A DNA stretch of 64,000 nt from Agelaius tricolor (Eukaryota; Chordata; Aves; Passeriformes; Icteridae), in NCBI GenBank assembly GCA_023055355.1, contig JALJCS010000053.1:1932501-1996500 (forward strand). Direction: 5' to 3'. The notes under the pieces were generated by a model, which worked only from the letters and a program-made list of their open reading frames with translations, was not told where the DNA came from and did not search any database. A program made the position numbers and the translations under genes. This document shows positions 1-12,391 of the stretch, piece by piece. The stretch's first letter is position 1. Every line of letters starts with the position of its first letter.

Positions 1-441
1 CTACTTACGTGCAAAGTGGGTAAGGAAATAGGCACCATAAGTAACGCCATATGCGGCGAAAAGGACAGGTGCCAGTCGCTCAATCATTGTAATCGTGCCC
101 TGCAAGTCTGCAGGCCGCGCGCACCCAGTAGAAAAAACGAGGCTCCTGTCAGTGTGCAAAAGCCCACTAACAAAAGCCTTGCCCAGGAGGATTCTCCTGA
201 ACTGAGCAAGCGCTAGGGCTGCTCTGACACTCAGGCCTTCCGTGCACCAAGGCACCCTTCTGATGTCACCACGACAATGTGGCAACCATGCCCTGACATC
301 ACAAAGCAAACGCTCCATGTTGCTCTGTGAGTTTTTGCCAAGCACTAACCAACCTTCCCTACAGCAAACACAAAAGAGCCTGGGAAGTTCTCCTCTGTCA
401 CAAAGTAGCACAAATTCCCCTTGTGGGCCAAAGCCTGTCAT
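1..441 (-). CDS. Unrecognised 146-codon open reading frame
   Basis: An uninterrupted minus-strand frame runs from an ATG at 441 to a stop at the window edge. The product is Cys/Arg-rich in its first half and ends in a hydrophobic stretch (about residues 125-142, with Leu, Ala, Val, Phe, Tyr) that could be a membrane segment. I recognise no family and no intron signals. It lies next to LTR-like sequence, so it may be a chance frame or part of a retroelement. Function unknown. Confidence 0.2.
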   Translation of the reverse strand: MTGFGPQGEFVLLCDRGELPRLFCVCCREGWLVLGKNSQSNMERLLCDVRAWLPHCRGDIRRVPWCTEGLSVRAALALAQFRRILLGKAFVSGLLHTDRSLVFSTGCARPADLQGTITMIERLAPVLFAAYGVTYGAYFLTHFARK

Positions 442-589
442 TCAAGGGATCAGGGAGGAACTCCAAGAGTGCCCCAAGCACCTACAGCCTGTACCCCAAC
501 TGAGCACTCAGATGGGACACAAGCAAAGGAAACCAGAGCAAGAAAATGGGCTAAAGCATTGCCCTTCTGAGAAACAACCCTTCCTTTAA

Positions 590-917
590 CTTTTTAAAGG
601 TTTATTAAACCTTTAGAAAGGACTGAATAAGGAAAGATTGCAGCACTGGGAGTCTCCATGATTAGCAGCCACATGCTCATTTACAAAAGGGATGCTCTGC
701 CTTTTATGCCCTTAGCCCCTGCAAAAGTTTTGTCAGTCAACTCTTTCTCTGCTGTCCATTGGTGGAGATTACTTTCTTGCACCTTGATTGGAGGTCAGGT
801 GTTGTTACACCCCTCCTGCTGGTCACAAGCCAGCCCTCCCCAAATGTCCTGACTACCAAGGCGATTACAAGGGGGATAAGAAAGAGGACTATGGGAGGAC
901 ATATTACAATAACAGCA
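590..917 (-). mobile_element. LTR-like sequence, minus orientation
   Basis: Read on the minus strand, this begins with TG at about 917 and shows a CCAAT box (plus-strand ATTGG near 760), a TATA-like ATAAAAGG near 705 and an AATAAA signal near 600. The order and spacing fit the U3-R-U5 layout of a retroviral LTR. The 5' and 3' ends are not exact. No internal retroviral genes adjoin it, so it is probably a solo LTR. Confidence 0.45.
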
Positions 918-1960
918 CTTTCCATTTGAACATAATATCTGTCCACATAATAGCTATCTCCTAATTGTGAGAGCCAACTATTACATTACTCACCTATAAT
1001 GCACAGAACCAGGAGAGAAGGCACTGTTGGCATCACAGCTGAAATCATTCCTTACAAATCTCCCCACATATTTGCACATTTATTGGACATGGCCAGGACT
1101 CCTGTGGATGTACATCTCTGCCTTTCTTCCCCTTGGGAAGCAGTCAACCTGGCAACTTGTGGGGAAACCAAGGGCTTTGTGAGGGCTGCATTTCTCTGCA
1201 CACACCCAGGCCACACGTGGCACAGAGCTTTGGTGCCTAAAAAGATCAACCAGAGGAAAACAGCTGGAAAAGCGTTCATTTGACCGTTCTCACTACTAAC
1301 AGAAGTTGCCAAAATGAAAGTTTCCAAGCAGAGCCTGATCCCTGCTGCCAGCTGAGGGTTAGAAAGGAGGCATCACTTTATTTCAGTGCTGGGTGCATAG
1401 GGAATCACTTCCCTAAGGCCTGCACAGCCAGCAATCTCACCTACCAGTTTGTATGCATGGAACTAAGACATGTTCAATACTTTGCTGAAACTCCCAAGCT
1501 AAACATTACCCCAGATTTATTGACATATTTCAATCACTTCTCAGAATTTTTTGACATCAGAGTAGGAGTGTCCTGTAGGTCCCTGGGGATCACTGCCACA
1601 GGTTCAGGAGGAGACCCATGGACAAAAGAATCTAAGACACAACTGAGCTTGCAAAGCAAATTTATTCCATTAGTTGCAGTAGCAAATAATACATACTGAC
1701 ATGTGGATACCCAGAAATCCGCTGAGCAGGAGAAGGAGATGGAGCATGGTGTTTGGCAGCAGGGGCAGGTAGGCAGTGCACTTCCAGGACATCCTCTGGA
1801 TCAACATGCTGTGCATCTCATCCTTCTCACCCTTCCAGCTCAGAACCAGGCCTTGTATCTCCTGCTCAGGAGTGCCATTTTCCCAGTTACAGCATCAGCT
1901 CACACATGGCTGACTGTGAGATGATGGCTCAGGATGACTCCATGACTCCCTGCCACCAAG
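918..1960. other. No gene recognised
   Basis: About 1 kb of ordinary base composition. Open frames on either strand are short and resemble no family I know. No splice-bounded coding segment or RNA gene was recognised. Confidence 0.3.
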
Positions 1961-2219
1961 GGCTCCATTATGCACTGTTCCCCATTCAAAGCTTGACTGC
2001 TCACTGATTGACCAATAGATTGTTTCTCTTTCAAGGATCAAGGTCCCACCTGTTAAACAAGACACTTTTCTTCATTGTCTTGTCAACCTGCTCAAACATG
2101 GATCAAATATGGCAGGACCTGGGACACGACTCCAGTTCCTGACACAGTCATTTGGGAAATAATCCCAGTGCTCAAACTCTCCTTTGGTGGCCAAGAGCCT
2201 CCTAAAAACACTTTCTTCC
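1961..2219 (+). repeat. Direct repeat, copy 1 (partner 13563-13813)
   Basis: About 259 bp that matches 13,563-13,813 in the same orientation. The copies differ by roughly ten substitutions and a short insertion near 2038-2045. Both end at the same CTTTCTTCC. The copies bracket the PAK-like kinase region. I do not recognise the family; it may be a dispersed repeat or a segmental-duplication boundary. Confidence 0.8.
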
Positions 2220-2990
2220 CTTTGAATGCATTCCAGCTACCTTCTTAGCAGGACCACTCTCCTTATTCTCAAGGCCAAGATAGCCACTTGCACACAGTAA
2301 GCACTGCAGTGGGGGAATACAGGGTTCAGCACTCCTGTTAAAGCTAAAGGAATTCACAAGACTAAGCCCTGTTTGTTACACTTAACACCTCTCCTTCCTA
2401 TTCTGGGAATCAAACACAAGCGTTTCATCAACACACCCTGCAAGTGCTCCTGCTGAGTGAAGCCACATTGCTGTGTCAATAAAGCAGCCGGGACTCAGTT
2501 TCTTCATGCAGGGAAAGCCAATTCTTTATTCACATAACTCATTTTTATATTGTTTTCAAAGACCTCGTGTTCAACTCCAACTGGCTGGTAGTTTCCTTGC
2601 CACACAATTGATTGCTTAGAAGGTGTTTTGGTGGGTACATGCTAAGACTTTCTCTTTTTAAGACTCACTCTTACTTAGGTGATTACATTTTTCTTTTGTG
2701 GACGCTCATGGGACAGATTTCTTCTTTCTTCCAGATGCAAACAGTTTTCTTAGCACAATAGCTTGTTGTGCTAACTGCACTCATGACTATTCCCATGGGA
2801 AGTTAGCTGGCTGCATGTAGAAGACCTAACAGGCCAGCTGGGAATTTACCATAGCAAGGCCTGATTTTATAAGGACTTTCTTTTCTAATAACCCTACCTG
2901 TGTGCAACATATGATGACTTTCTTTCAGAAATTAATGAAGAAAACACAAATTGCCTACTGAAAGGCTTCTGCCCCCTTCCAAATCAGTTC
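2220..2990. other. AT-rich intergenic sequence
   Basis: No supported gene. A short AATAAA lies near 2478, but no coding exon ends upstream of it on the plus strand. Confidence 0.3.
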
Positions 2991-3780
2991 ACTCCTCAAG
3001 CACAAGCCTCAGGCACATCCCTGACTGCCTCTCTCCCAGCAGCTCAGAACTGCACTGCACAGCGCTTGCTGTGTGCCAGAGAGCACAAAGCAGGCTGGCC
3101 TGGTGGGCCTGAATATTTCTGCCAAACACTCTGCACCTCACACCTTTGCTCTGGCTCAGTGCAGAACTGCAGGATTGCAGGTGCTTCCTCCCAGAGCTGC
3201 GTGAGGCGCTGGCTCCTGCAGACGTGCCCTGCCAAGCTGTCCCTGCCTCACGCTGGCCTCGCTTCCCCTGGCAGAAGTGCCGGGCCTGAAGGAGGCTGCC
3301 CTGTGCTCCAGCCTGCCGAGCAGCCCGGCTCCCTGCCCCGGTGCCCAGAGTGCTGCACACACTGCTGACCTTGGCCAGGAGTTGCAGGGCAGCCGGCAGA
3401 AGAGGAGGAATCCTCAGCCAGCCCAGTGGCCCTCGGCTGCCCTTGGCCTTTCTCTGCTCCTGGGCACACTCCAGACGGCCAATGCCTCCAGGCCGGGCTG
3501 TGCCCAGCACGGCTGCGCTTCCCCTCGGCAGCAGCCAGCTGCCACCTGGGCTCTGAGAGCGCAGGATTCACCCCCTCCCAGGAACAGGCACCCAGGGCCC
3601 GGCTGCTGCCTCTGGCAGCTCCAAGGGCCTCCTTCCAGCCTGCCTCTGCCGGGGCTCAGCCTGCTCCCGCCTCTGCCGGGGCTCTGCTGGGGCTCCAGCC
3701 CGGCCAAGGCCGGGCCCGCTCTCACCTCACAGGCGCTCACAGCTCTGCACCACAGGAGACCTTGCTGAGCACCCTCTCTG
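2991..3780. other. GC-rich block without an assignable gene
   Basis: Composition rises sharply, with many CTGC and CCAG runs. Overlapping open frames occur on both strands, as expected of stop-poor GC-rich DNA. None has a recognisable domain. It could be a promoter-like island or part of a degraded repeat. Confidence 0.3.
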
Positions 3781-4419
3781 ATCTTTCTGCTTTCTCACTT
3801 GAGCAAGGCTCTCCTTCTGCCAAAGAGATTGCATTTAGGGATCCAAATCCAAGTGGTAGGAGCCCAAATGTTCTCCAGTCACTGCTGAAGGCATGAATCT
3901 GCACAGGATGTTTGGGCTGCCCCATTCTTCCTTTTCTTTTGCCTGCAAATGCCATTGCCCTTTCTGCCTCACCTAGAAGTGTCACAGATGTGCCAAAATG
4001 GGACAGTGGGCCGTATTCCAAAAGCAGTGTGGTCTGGAGATGATGAATGAAGAAGAGTCTTCCCCACTTTCAAAGCACACCAAAGAAGCCATAAATGTCA
4101 CTTTGCAGCTTTAAGAGACAACTGACAGCTTAGAAGGAAATGCTGAGCTTATTCACAGGGTGAGGAAGAATGGAATCTTCCAGATGAGTTAAAATTTCAG
4201 AAACTTTATTGATTTACAATCCTACTCTTGATTTTCAATCCTGTAGGGTCATATTTACAGAAAAAATGGACAGCTACTGAACAAACTAGCCTAACCTACT
4301 GGAACTACAGAACTAGGTCTTGTTTTTAATAAAGCCTAATATCCATCTTTGTGGATAAAAATTCAATGCTGCGAGCAGAAAGAAGAAGCAGAAGAGTTGC
4401 TGACAGACAAAGGGGTAGC

Positions 4420-4735
4420 AAGCTAAATCAAATGACCCTTACAGCATTTACCAATTAGATAAAGAAAAAAAGCTGCGTGCTTGCCTCAGGATAAAATAGA
4501 GCTACCAATCAAGAGATCCATAGAAAAAGCGCAGCAGCCAACCAAACAGTGCATTACTCTATAGACCTATAAGATAGGAAGTAAATATAAACGATCTTTA
4601 GAAGCACAATAAATGGCTTCTCCTTGATTCACATTCAATTGTGCAGAGTCCTTTGTCTTTTCTTCACATAATCCTACTCTAAATCCTACACTACAATCCT
4701 ACGCTACAATCCTACTCTAAGATGCCTATGGAGTA
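4420..4735 (+). mobile_element. LTR-like sequence, plus orientation
   Basis: TATAAACG near 4586 is followed by AATAAA near 4609 and then a short tandem array of CAATCCTAC(G/A)CTA-type units (about 4670-4722). Promoter followed closely by a polyadenylation signal is the LTR arrangement. Ends are not defined. Confidence 0.35.
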
Positions 4736-5614
4736 AATAGTGCTGATGGGATGATCACAGTTTTCGCATGTCTATCCTCCTCTTCACTGAGCTGATGAGT
4801 GGTGCCAGGGTGTATGCTGGCTTGACTGATGTTACAAATGGATGCTGTCCACAGGGAAAAAAAATAACAAAAAACAATCATTACTTTCCCAGCTCAGTGG
4901 GATTGCTCAGGTTCTCAGACAGACTCAATCAGGATTGCTCTGGTTCTCAGACAGACCCAGAAAGAGGAGCAATGGGATCATCTCCCAGACGTCATGTGCA
5001 GGAGCTTGCCATCACAGACAAACCTGGCCCAGAATCCCATTCATCCATTTATTCTGGTTTTTTGATCTTGTTGGGATTTTTGCCCTGCCAGTGCTCTAGA
5101 AATGGTGCTTTCTGTCCCTGGCGTTTCTCCCTTGCAGGAAACTCCAATGACTCACATAGGTCCCTGCCTTTGCAAGACAGGCACTGTGCTGATTCCCACA
5201 GGGAGACAGAGCAGTGTCTGCCTTTCCACGCCCTGCCCCTCGTGTGCTGGATGGCACCTTCCTTCCCAGCAGGGCCAGCCCAGTGGCACTGGGCCCTGCA
5301 GTTCCCTCTCTGCTACACAACCTGGCAGTAACCCTGGCACAGTTCCCGTCTGCTTGGGCATGCCAGGCAGCAGATGGGGCTGGGACAAGTCCCTCCCAGC
5401 TGTCCCTGTTTGTGTGGCAGAAACCTCTAAGGGTGGGCTGGGGGGCACAAAGCAGGGCCCCTCAGAGGCTCCCAGTGAGCCCCCCAAAGCCCCTCCTGCC
5501 CACAGGCAAATCTCTGACTGCTCAGCTGGGACTGGCTTCCTTGGGTTCCACCACCACCATTTCATGTCTCTGTACCCTGCATTGCTCTGCTTCAATTCTT
5601 TTGCCATTAGATAA

Positions 5615-5743
5615 AACTGAACACCCACCAAATTACAAAAGGGGGTGATAGAAACGGTCAGAGGACAGAGCAGCTCTCCCCTCAGGAAATGCGGAGGGAG
5701 GTGGAGTTATACCCCCCTTTTGTAATTTGGTGGGTGTTCAGTT
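5615..5743. repeat. Long near-perfect hairpin (32-bp inverted arms)
   Basis: The left arm is 5615-5646 and the right arm 5711-5743. They are reverse complements apart from one extra base in a C/G run. The 64-bp loop is purine-rich. The arms begin AACTGAACACCC and end GGGTGTTCAGTT. This looks like a fold-back element, or two terminal inverted repeats of a very small non-autonomous transposon. I see no clear target-site duplication. Confidence 0.85.
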
Positions 5744-6249
5744 CTTGTGAAGGATGGGCCCCAGGGAGACTTTGTTGCCACTTTCCAAGACTTCAGAGTG
5801 GTTTTGAAGAAAGTGGGGGACATCTTTTTTAACAGGGCCAGTTACAATAGGATGTGGGTGAATATTTTTAAACACGGAGATCTAATCAGAGTAGGTCTAA
5901 GGAAGAACTTGTTTACTCGAAGCATGGTGCAAGCCTGGCATGGTGCAAGCTCTTGCCCCAAGAGCTTGTAGGTGCCCCATCCCTGTAACCCTTCCGGCTC
6001 CAGTGGGAAAAGATTCTGAGCAACCTGATCTCTTTAAAGATGTCCCTGCTCATTGCAGCACACTTGCACCACAGGACATTTACAGGGCCCTGCCAATCCA
6101 GCCCAGTCTAGGATTCCTCACCATTTTCATTTGAAGAGCTCCAAGAGTGGAGGTGAGGAGGAAGGGGGCTCATCTGATGCCTTGAACTTGAGTGGAGAAG
6201 GAGCCCATCCCTCAGAGCCTGTTTCACCTGCAGCCCCTTCACATTTTAC

Positions 6250-6387
6250 CTGCAGGAGCTCCTTGGCAGACCAGCGCTGCTCCTCGTCTCTCTGCAGGCA
6301 GCAGCCCAGGAAGTGACGCAGGCAAGGCGAGAATCGGTTGGGCTGCCGCAGCCGTGGGGTCCTTTTTATGGCTATCATGAGTTTAGC
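6250..6387 (-). CDS. PAK-like kinase exon: C-lobe
   Basis: A 138-nt exon starting AKLMIAIKRTPRL and ending RWSAKELLQ. It is homologous to PAK ALYLIATNGTPEL and RGSAKELLQ. The invariant C-lobe arginine of the PAK RGSAKELLQ is present as RWSAKELLQ. The acceptor and GTAAAA donor are intact. The donor implies one more downstream exon (about 30 residues in PAKs), which I could not locate below 6250. Confidence 0.88.
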
Positions 6388-6769
6388 CTGGGGAAAAAGG
6401 AAACACCAGGTTCCACCAGGTCCTTTCACATCTCTAAGTGCTCTCCCACATGCCTTTGTTTAACCTCTGTTCTTCAGTGGTAGTTTCTGCCCTGGCAGAG
6501 ACCCAGAGATGATTTTCCTGTTCCAACCAAAAACCCAAACCCCGATGCAGCCACAGCTTTTCCACCATCCCGCAGATCTTGCCTTGGCAGCTGATTTCAT
6601 TGGCTGACCTAGTTAGTGGGAGCTACATCAGCAAAAGCACATTTGCTTCTCTGAGGATTCACACCAGCTTGAGAGGCTTTTTGGAAGAGGGTCTTTGCTA
6701 TACTAACCAATTCCAAGGATTAGTACATGAAAGGCATCTCTGCAGTGCTTGTTGGTCCCTTGAGCATAG

Positions 6770-8260
6770 GTGCCTGTGGTGGTTTCAGTTCAAAACTGGG
6801 CAGAAACACTAATTTTGTCTAGTGGTTTTGGTTCCCCAATTTAAGATTTCCCCAGTTCTTAGTTTTTGCCGGCTAATGTATTCAAGAGTGTGGTGGGTTT
6901 GGTGTTGGTCAATTATTAATATACTTACTTCCTGTTGTGAGCTAGGAAGATAGGATTAGGAGAAAGTAAAACAGGCTTAAAACTTTCAAAGAGTATAAAG
7001 AAAATGTTACGCATAGCAACTAAAAGAAAGAGTAATAAAGATCAGAATAAAGCCTTCAGAACATTTCTCCTCTTCCCAGAACCTTTTCTTTCTCACTGAT
7101 AATGTAAAGAAACAAAACCTAAACTTTCCAGTCCGTTGACTACTTTGAAAATAGTCTTTCTTCAGTTTACTTAGGGAGAGAAGTCCCTCTTGTTACCTCT
7201 TGTTAATCTTATGGGGACTTCTCTACAAGAGGAAAAAACAGTTTTCTTGTGGTTCTTAATTTCTTCATCAATAACAGCTGCCTGGGGAACCCTGTTATCG
7301 TAAAGTTTCTCCCATTTTCTAAAAGCTTTCCCCCAACTTGTGTATGGGCCATGTTGATCTATGGGGTATTGTTTTAAAGATAAGTTGTTCAAAAGTAAAA
7401 GTTTTCATTATCTATTTTTAAAATCATCTTTATCCCTGGGAACAGAAAATCTCCTCCTGGCAGTACAGGACTATTCTTCTCTCTTTCTCTTGTTTCAACT
7501 TCTCATACGATTACTTTAATAGCTGCTTACTTTGATGTGGAGGCCTTTGTTCACTATCAATTTGAACTCTTCATGTCCCCATAGTTTCATGTGTTATAAG
7601 AAAAAAAACCTTTTTCTTCATCGTTTCTAAGAGAATTTTAGCTCTAAAATTAAAATATTTCCTCATCCCTCCCATCTAGGACTTAACTTCTCGCTCACTG
7701 ATGATAATGTTTTCATATTTATTCCTTCACATACTTGTATCTTGTTCTTTTCTCTCATTCGAGGGAGGATCGAAGCACTAAAAGGATTCGTATTTTACCT
7801 CGAGCCTATAAATGGTCAGCCTAACCCCAGTTGGACTAGGGGTTGCAAACAGGAGAAACTGGGGCTAGGGGTGCAGCTCAGATCTAATCAACCAGCCCAG
7901 GACTCAACAGCGACACCCACGATAATAGAGAGGAAGTTCCTCCTTCCTTCTGCCCGATGGTTGTGAGTAACTTCTGCGGAGGTCAAATGCCAGCCTGGAG
8001 CCGGGGCTACTCCCCGGGCCGGTGAGCTCAGCTGGGCCCCGGGCTGGGCGCAGTGTAACAAGTAACCAAATATTACCAAGGCCGGCTCCATCTGGCTGCG
8101 CAGCACCCCCCTCTCCCTGCCCAGAAACCGATGTTAGGGGGCCGGCAGGCAGCCTGGGAGAAGCGGGGGCCTAACCCCGCAACAAGACCCGCCGGCCTGG
8201 CCCCGTAGCAGGGGCCACCTGGCCGTGTCACCTCCCTCCCAGCCTGAAGGGAAAGAAAAA
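6770..8260. other. Intronic block, AT-rich then GC-rich, probably repeat-derived
   Basis: This lies in the large intron between the two last kinase exons. It runs from an AT-rich part to a GC-rich stretch (about 7960-8230) rich in GCCGG and GGCCCC. Composition differs from both flanks, which suggests an inserted LTR or similar element. No retroviral protein is recognisable. Confidence 0.3.
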
Positions 8261-9309
8261 GTTTCTTTCATCTTTTAACGTCTGTTTTTCACAGAGGTGT
8301 GTCCAGCTTTCCAGTGGTTAAAAGCTTTATGTCACTTCCCTAAATGTCCCTCATGTAAAACCGTAACAATGCCATAGAACAAAACTCATTAAGCTTTTTG
8401 TGCTGTTCTTGAAAACAATGGCAATTGGAAGAAAAGAAAGGAAATGCATCAGTTAATCCCCAGGGAAGGAAACAAACATTTACAATCTCATCTTCAACAC
8501 AGACACATTAAGATGCCTGCACAAATGTACTGGGATGAAAATGCCTGCTTGGCCACACAGGAGCCACCTGCAGCTCTGTCTCTCAGCAGTCTGAAAATTT
8601 CAGCTTCCCATTTTTCAGCAAAAGAAAATTGTCATGGTCAGAAGGAGGAGAGGTGGCATCCCTGTGGTCACCCTCTGCTCATTTGGCTACTCAAGTCAAT
8701 GCATGAATGGTAGGCCCCTCCCCAAAAGTGCCAGGTTTTGGCAGGCTCTCCACATCACCAGGTTCTGGCTTGGTGACGTGGACAACGTGGCTTGGGCTAT
8801 GAAAGAAACACGGCCACTAAATGTTTCAGCAGCACTGCACAAGAAGCAGAAGAGACTCTGTGGCCTTTACACCCTCATGCCCAGGTTTCAGGAATGTTTC
8901 CCAATGAGAAGAAACTGCACGGGGGATGCAGTTCCTCTCTAGAATCCACAGTTTTAGAAACTTTGTTGGATTTGGGTTTCTTTCCTTCATTTTTGGAAAG
9001 GTAACACCACTTCTTAGATACTTGTTTCCTGTTACTGGGGCCATCTCCACAGAGAAAAGAACTGGAACCACTTATAACCCAAAGGAAAGTGTTGCCTGAG
9101 AATGGAGTTTGTTTGCATGTGGTGAGGCTTGAGTTCCCCCACTGATGCAACCAGAACTAGAGCAGATGCTGATGTGTTGCAGGGACATTTTGAGGAGGGG
9201 ACCTTGGTGGAAGTAGTTCCAGCAGATGGCAATGGGATTTTGTCCAATGGCATGCAGGACATGGGACAGGTGAGAAAGACAGTGGGATCAGTGAGTATTT
9301 GCTCCTTAC

Positions 9310-9506
9310 CGTGCCAGAACTTTCGCTCCAGTAAGGAGGTTCTTGTTCTACCATTTCAATGCCCACAATTCCAAAAGACCATACATCCACTTTGGGGCCA
9401 TATGGTTGATGCGTCACCACTTCAGGCGCCATCCACCAAGTAGTCCCGACTACCGAGCACCGTCTGCTCTGCTCAGGGGTGAGCTGAGCAGAGAGGCCAA
9501 AATCAG
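9310..9506 (-). CDS. PAK-like kinase exon: DFG to APE and substrate lobe
   Basis: A 197-nt exon with [45 protein letters not shown] and EPPYW. It includes the metal-binding DFG, the phosphorylatable activation segment and the APE motif. It corresponds closely to PAK TDFGFCAQITPEQSKR and VGTPYWMAPEV. Acceptor CTCAG, donor GTAAGG, phase 0 end. Confidence 0.93.
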
Positions 9507-9907
9507 CTGAGGAGAAAGCAAAATACTGGTTTTATTTCAATTCTGTGCAATTAGGAAAGCAAGCAAAAGAATTCCCCAGTAGAAGTTGGAAAACGTGCTG
9601 TTGAATCTCCTGGCATTGGCAACTTAAAAAATCCCCCCATTTTTTACACTGCCTCCAGCAGTGGCTTTTGTTCTTTGGAAGCTTTCGACTTGTAACTCCC
9701 TCCCTCTGGAAGGGACACACACAGAACAAGGCCATCCTTGACTGCTTGTTCCTTGTCCTACCTCTGTGCACGTTGCAACTGTGCCCTCAGCTCACAGTGG
9801 GTGTCCCTGCATTGCCACCAGCACCATTTTTGGGGAGCTGGCAGTCACTCAAAGCAGCCCCACAGCCACATCCCTGGAATGCTGCACCTGACCAAGAATA
9901 TACTGAC

Positions 9908-10007
9908 CCAGCTTGACAGAACCGTCGGTTCTGAGAAGGATGTTTCTGCTCTTCACATCTCGATGGATCACATCGTTTGAATGAAGAAAATCCAGTCCTT
10001 GCAGGCA
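9908..10007 (-). CDS. PAK-like kinase exon: catalytic loop
   Basis: A 100-nt exon carrying [18 protein letters not shown] and DGSVKL. The HRD aspartate, the lysine and the asparagine of HRDxKxxN are all present. Relative to PAK (DIKSDN), the residue before Asn is Arg instead of Asp. Acceptor TTTCTCAG, donor GTCAGT, phase 1 end. Confidence 0.92.
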
Positions 10008-10684
10008 CTGAGAAAGAAAACAGAAACAGGAGGGCAAAAATGAGTGATGGGATTTCATCACACCAGAAAGGAAACAAAGAATCTAAAAGTTTCCCTCTCC
10101 AGGGGAATGGGGAGTAATGGCAGAACACAGTGCCACTGAGAGGAAGAGCTTGCTGCACCAACACTTGCAGAGCAGGTCCTTTCTGAGGAAAGGCACGTCA
10201 GCTTTTGAAAGAGCAACAGCACCTGCTGTTGTAGGCTGTCCCCTGCAAACCAGCCAGAATGACTGCTGCTGCAGTGCATGTGCTCAGAAGCAAAGAGCAT
10301 TTGGGCTGCACTCCTATCCTTTTTAGCTGAGGACTGAGAGAAACGAGTCTCTCTTTTCTCTTTGCTGCTTGTTTCAAATCCTGCCACCAGCACCTTTGCT
10401 TTCACAGGCAAGGAATGCAGTGAAGACAGGCAAAAGTTTAGTGAGGCAAGATGGAGAACAGCAAATACAAGAGACAGAGCGAGAGTACAACAGCAGGAGA
10501 TAAGAGTACTGGCACTGAGTACAGGGAGTGCAGGGGCACTGGCAGGCCTTTCACTTCAGGTGCTTTTACTTGCCCATAGCATACCAGCCACACAGAAACA
10601 AAGCTTGGAACAGGAAATCCCTCCTGATCTGAACCCCCATTTCCCAGACAATCTTGCCCAAGCCCTCGGAAGCACATCTCTGAC

Positions 10685-10802
10685 CTCCCGACTGATGGCT
10701 GCAATGTGGCCTTCAAAGATGTTAGACTCATTGATGACATCTCTCAGAGTGCCTCCGTCCATGTACTCCATAACCAGCCAGAGTTCCTCGCCCAGAAGGT
10801 AG
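10685..10802 (-). CDS. PAK-like kinase exon: hinge region
   Basis: A 118-nt exon beginning with the last base of Ser, then YLLGEELWLVMEYMDGG (the hinge), and ending IAAISRE. It corresponds to PAK ELWVVMEYLAGGSL and IAAVCRE. Acceptor TTTCAG, donor GTCAGA, phase 0 end. Confidence 0.9.
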
Positions 10803-11466
10803 CTGAAAGAAGGAAACAAGGGCATGGAGATAAACATGCATGGCTACCTTGATTTTTTACTTCCAGGTTTCTTGTTTCAGGTGCCTTTGTGACAAGGGCA
10901 GAATAAAAGGAATAGAGATCCCCTCTTGGCTGTGCATTGTGCATTTGCAATCTGTGCAGTCTCAAGGAGAAAGGCACAGCTGTGAAAAAGAAGATGTCTT
11001 AGATGGCCAGCAAGTGAAAAATGCAGTTTAGTAACAGCCCAGAAAAACAACCTGTCAGGCATGGTGTTTCTGGAAATAAGCACCTCGTCTTCCTGGCATG
11101 TACAGCAATGGCAAAGGGGCAACAATCCAAGGGAAATCATCTTTAGGATGGTTCATCAGCACTTAAGAAACTTGAAAAAATCCATCCCAAAGAAGGTGAA
11201 GGCAATGAACTTAGAGGGTATTGACTTAGGAAGATACATGTGATCCAGTTTGTGAATAATTTTGGAATCATTTTCAAATGAGGTGTGCCAGAGAAGACTC
11301 ATGCAGACAAGATGCAATCTCTTCTCATCCATTGGAGATGAGTAGAGAAATATGAATAAATAATAATTTACAGCTCTACTTTCGGCCAGTGACCAAGCGG
11401 ATTTTTAACCTCTCACGCTTGCTGTATATAAATGCGCATTCATGGGATAAAAGCATGACCACTCAC

Positions 11467-11579
11467 CTGTCTAAATAATTCACAACATTGGGACTCCTGT
11501 AGCACTTCATGACCTTGATTTCATTGACAGTTACTTGCTTCCTCTTCAGTCCTTGGAGATTTATTTTCTTTATGGCCAC
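11467..11579 (-). CDS. PAK-like kinase exon: VAIK lysine and alpha-C
   Basis: A 113-nt exon starting VAIKKINLQ and ending NVVNYLD plus AG. It carries the ATP-coordinating lysine and the alpha-C glutamate (VNEIKVM). Acceptor TTTTAG, donor GTGAGT, phase 2 end. It matches the PAK exon ending NIVNYLDS. Confidence 0.88.
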
Positions 11580-12342
11580 CTAAAATGACATTGAAAATCA
11601 GTAACATTAAAAGCTGGTGGCATGAGAACAATTTCTCACATGGATCAAGTGATTTTGCAATGACACAGCTGAGCTGTGCCAAACTGCCTTGTGATGAGGC
11701 ACTGCAGTCATGAGGAACTGACATTCCAACAGCCCATTTCTCTGCTCCCTTGGGGGCCAGTTACAGCACACGTGGGGCCACTGACATTTTGCCTTGACCA
11801 CTTGGTAACAGTGGTGTCTCAGCTATCACCGGCAAACCTCTGACCACACTCTCTGCTGCTTTGGATGGGATTCAGAAGAAGTAATCCATGCCTTAATACT
11901 CTGTGGATACATCTTGGCCTATGGGCAGGGCTTCGAGGGACACCTTGCAGATCTCTCCCTCCGTGCAGTTCCCAAGGGCAGCACTGCAGGTGGCTAAGGA
12001 ACTACCAGGAACTTTCAGATGTATTTGCTGGCAGCCAGAAATGAGAATTCAGGACTCTGAAGCTGTAGCCCCAAAGAGCAGTGAGGTGCTCAAAGGCACC
12101 ACCTTTGTTTTAGCAATGGAGAGCGAGCGAGCGCGTCCTTCTCTGAAAGGAACCGCTGCCCTCTGTGCCTTCCTTCCGGCAGCTGAGGAGGACAAAGTCC
12201 CAAATGTATTTTGCAGGCTGGCAGCAGTCTGTGCTTCTTGTGCCTTTTCAGCACAGCTCTATCCAAAGCTCCAGCCACAGCTCACACCAGAGGGGAAAGC
12301 CCCTCAAGAGCAGCAGAGTTTGCAGGGCCTGTTGACATCTAC

Positions 12343-12391
12343 CTCTCTCCCTGTGGCATTGTTGAGTGCTCGGCAAACATCTTCAAAAGTC
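12343..12391 (-). CDS. PAK-like kinase exon: rest of glycine loop
   Basis: A 49-nt exon completing the loop and beta-2 strand, with residues TFEDVCRALNNATGRE. It aligns with ASGTVYTAIDVATGQE of PAK. The third loop glycine is replaced by Glu. Acceptor TTTCTAG, donor GTAGAT, ends in phase 0. Confidence 0.8.

Noticed and set aside
2989..3896. Several 100-170-codon frames on both strands
   Set aside because: GC-rich, stop-poor DNA; the frames overlap in many registers and show no recognisable protein family.
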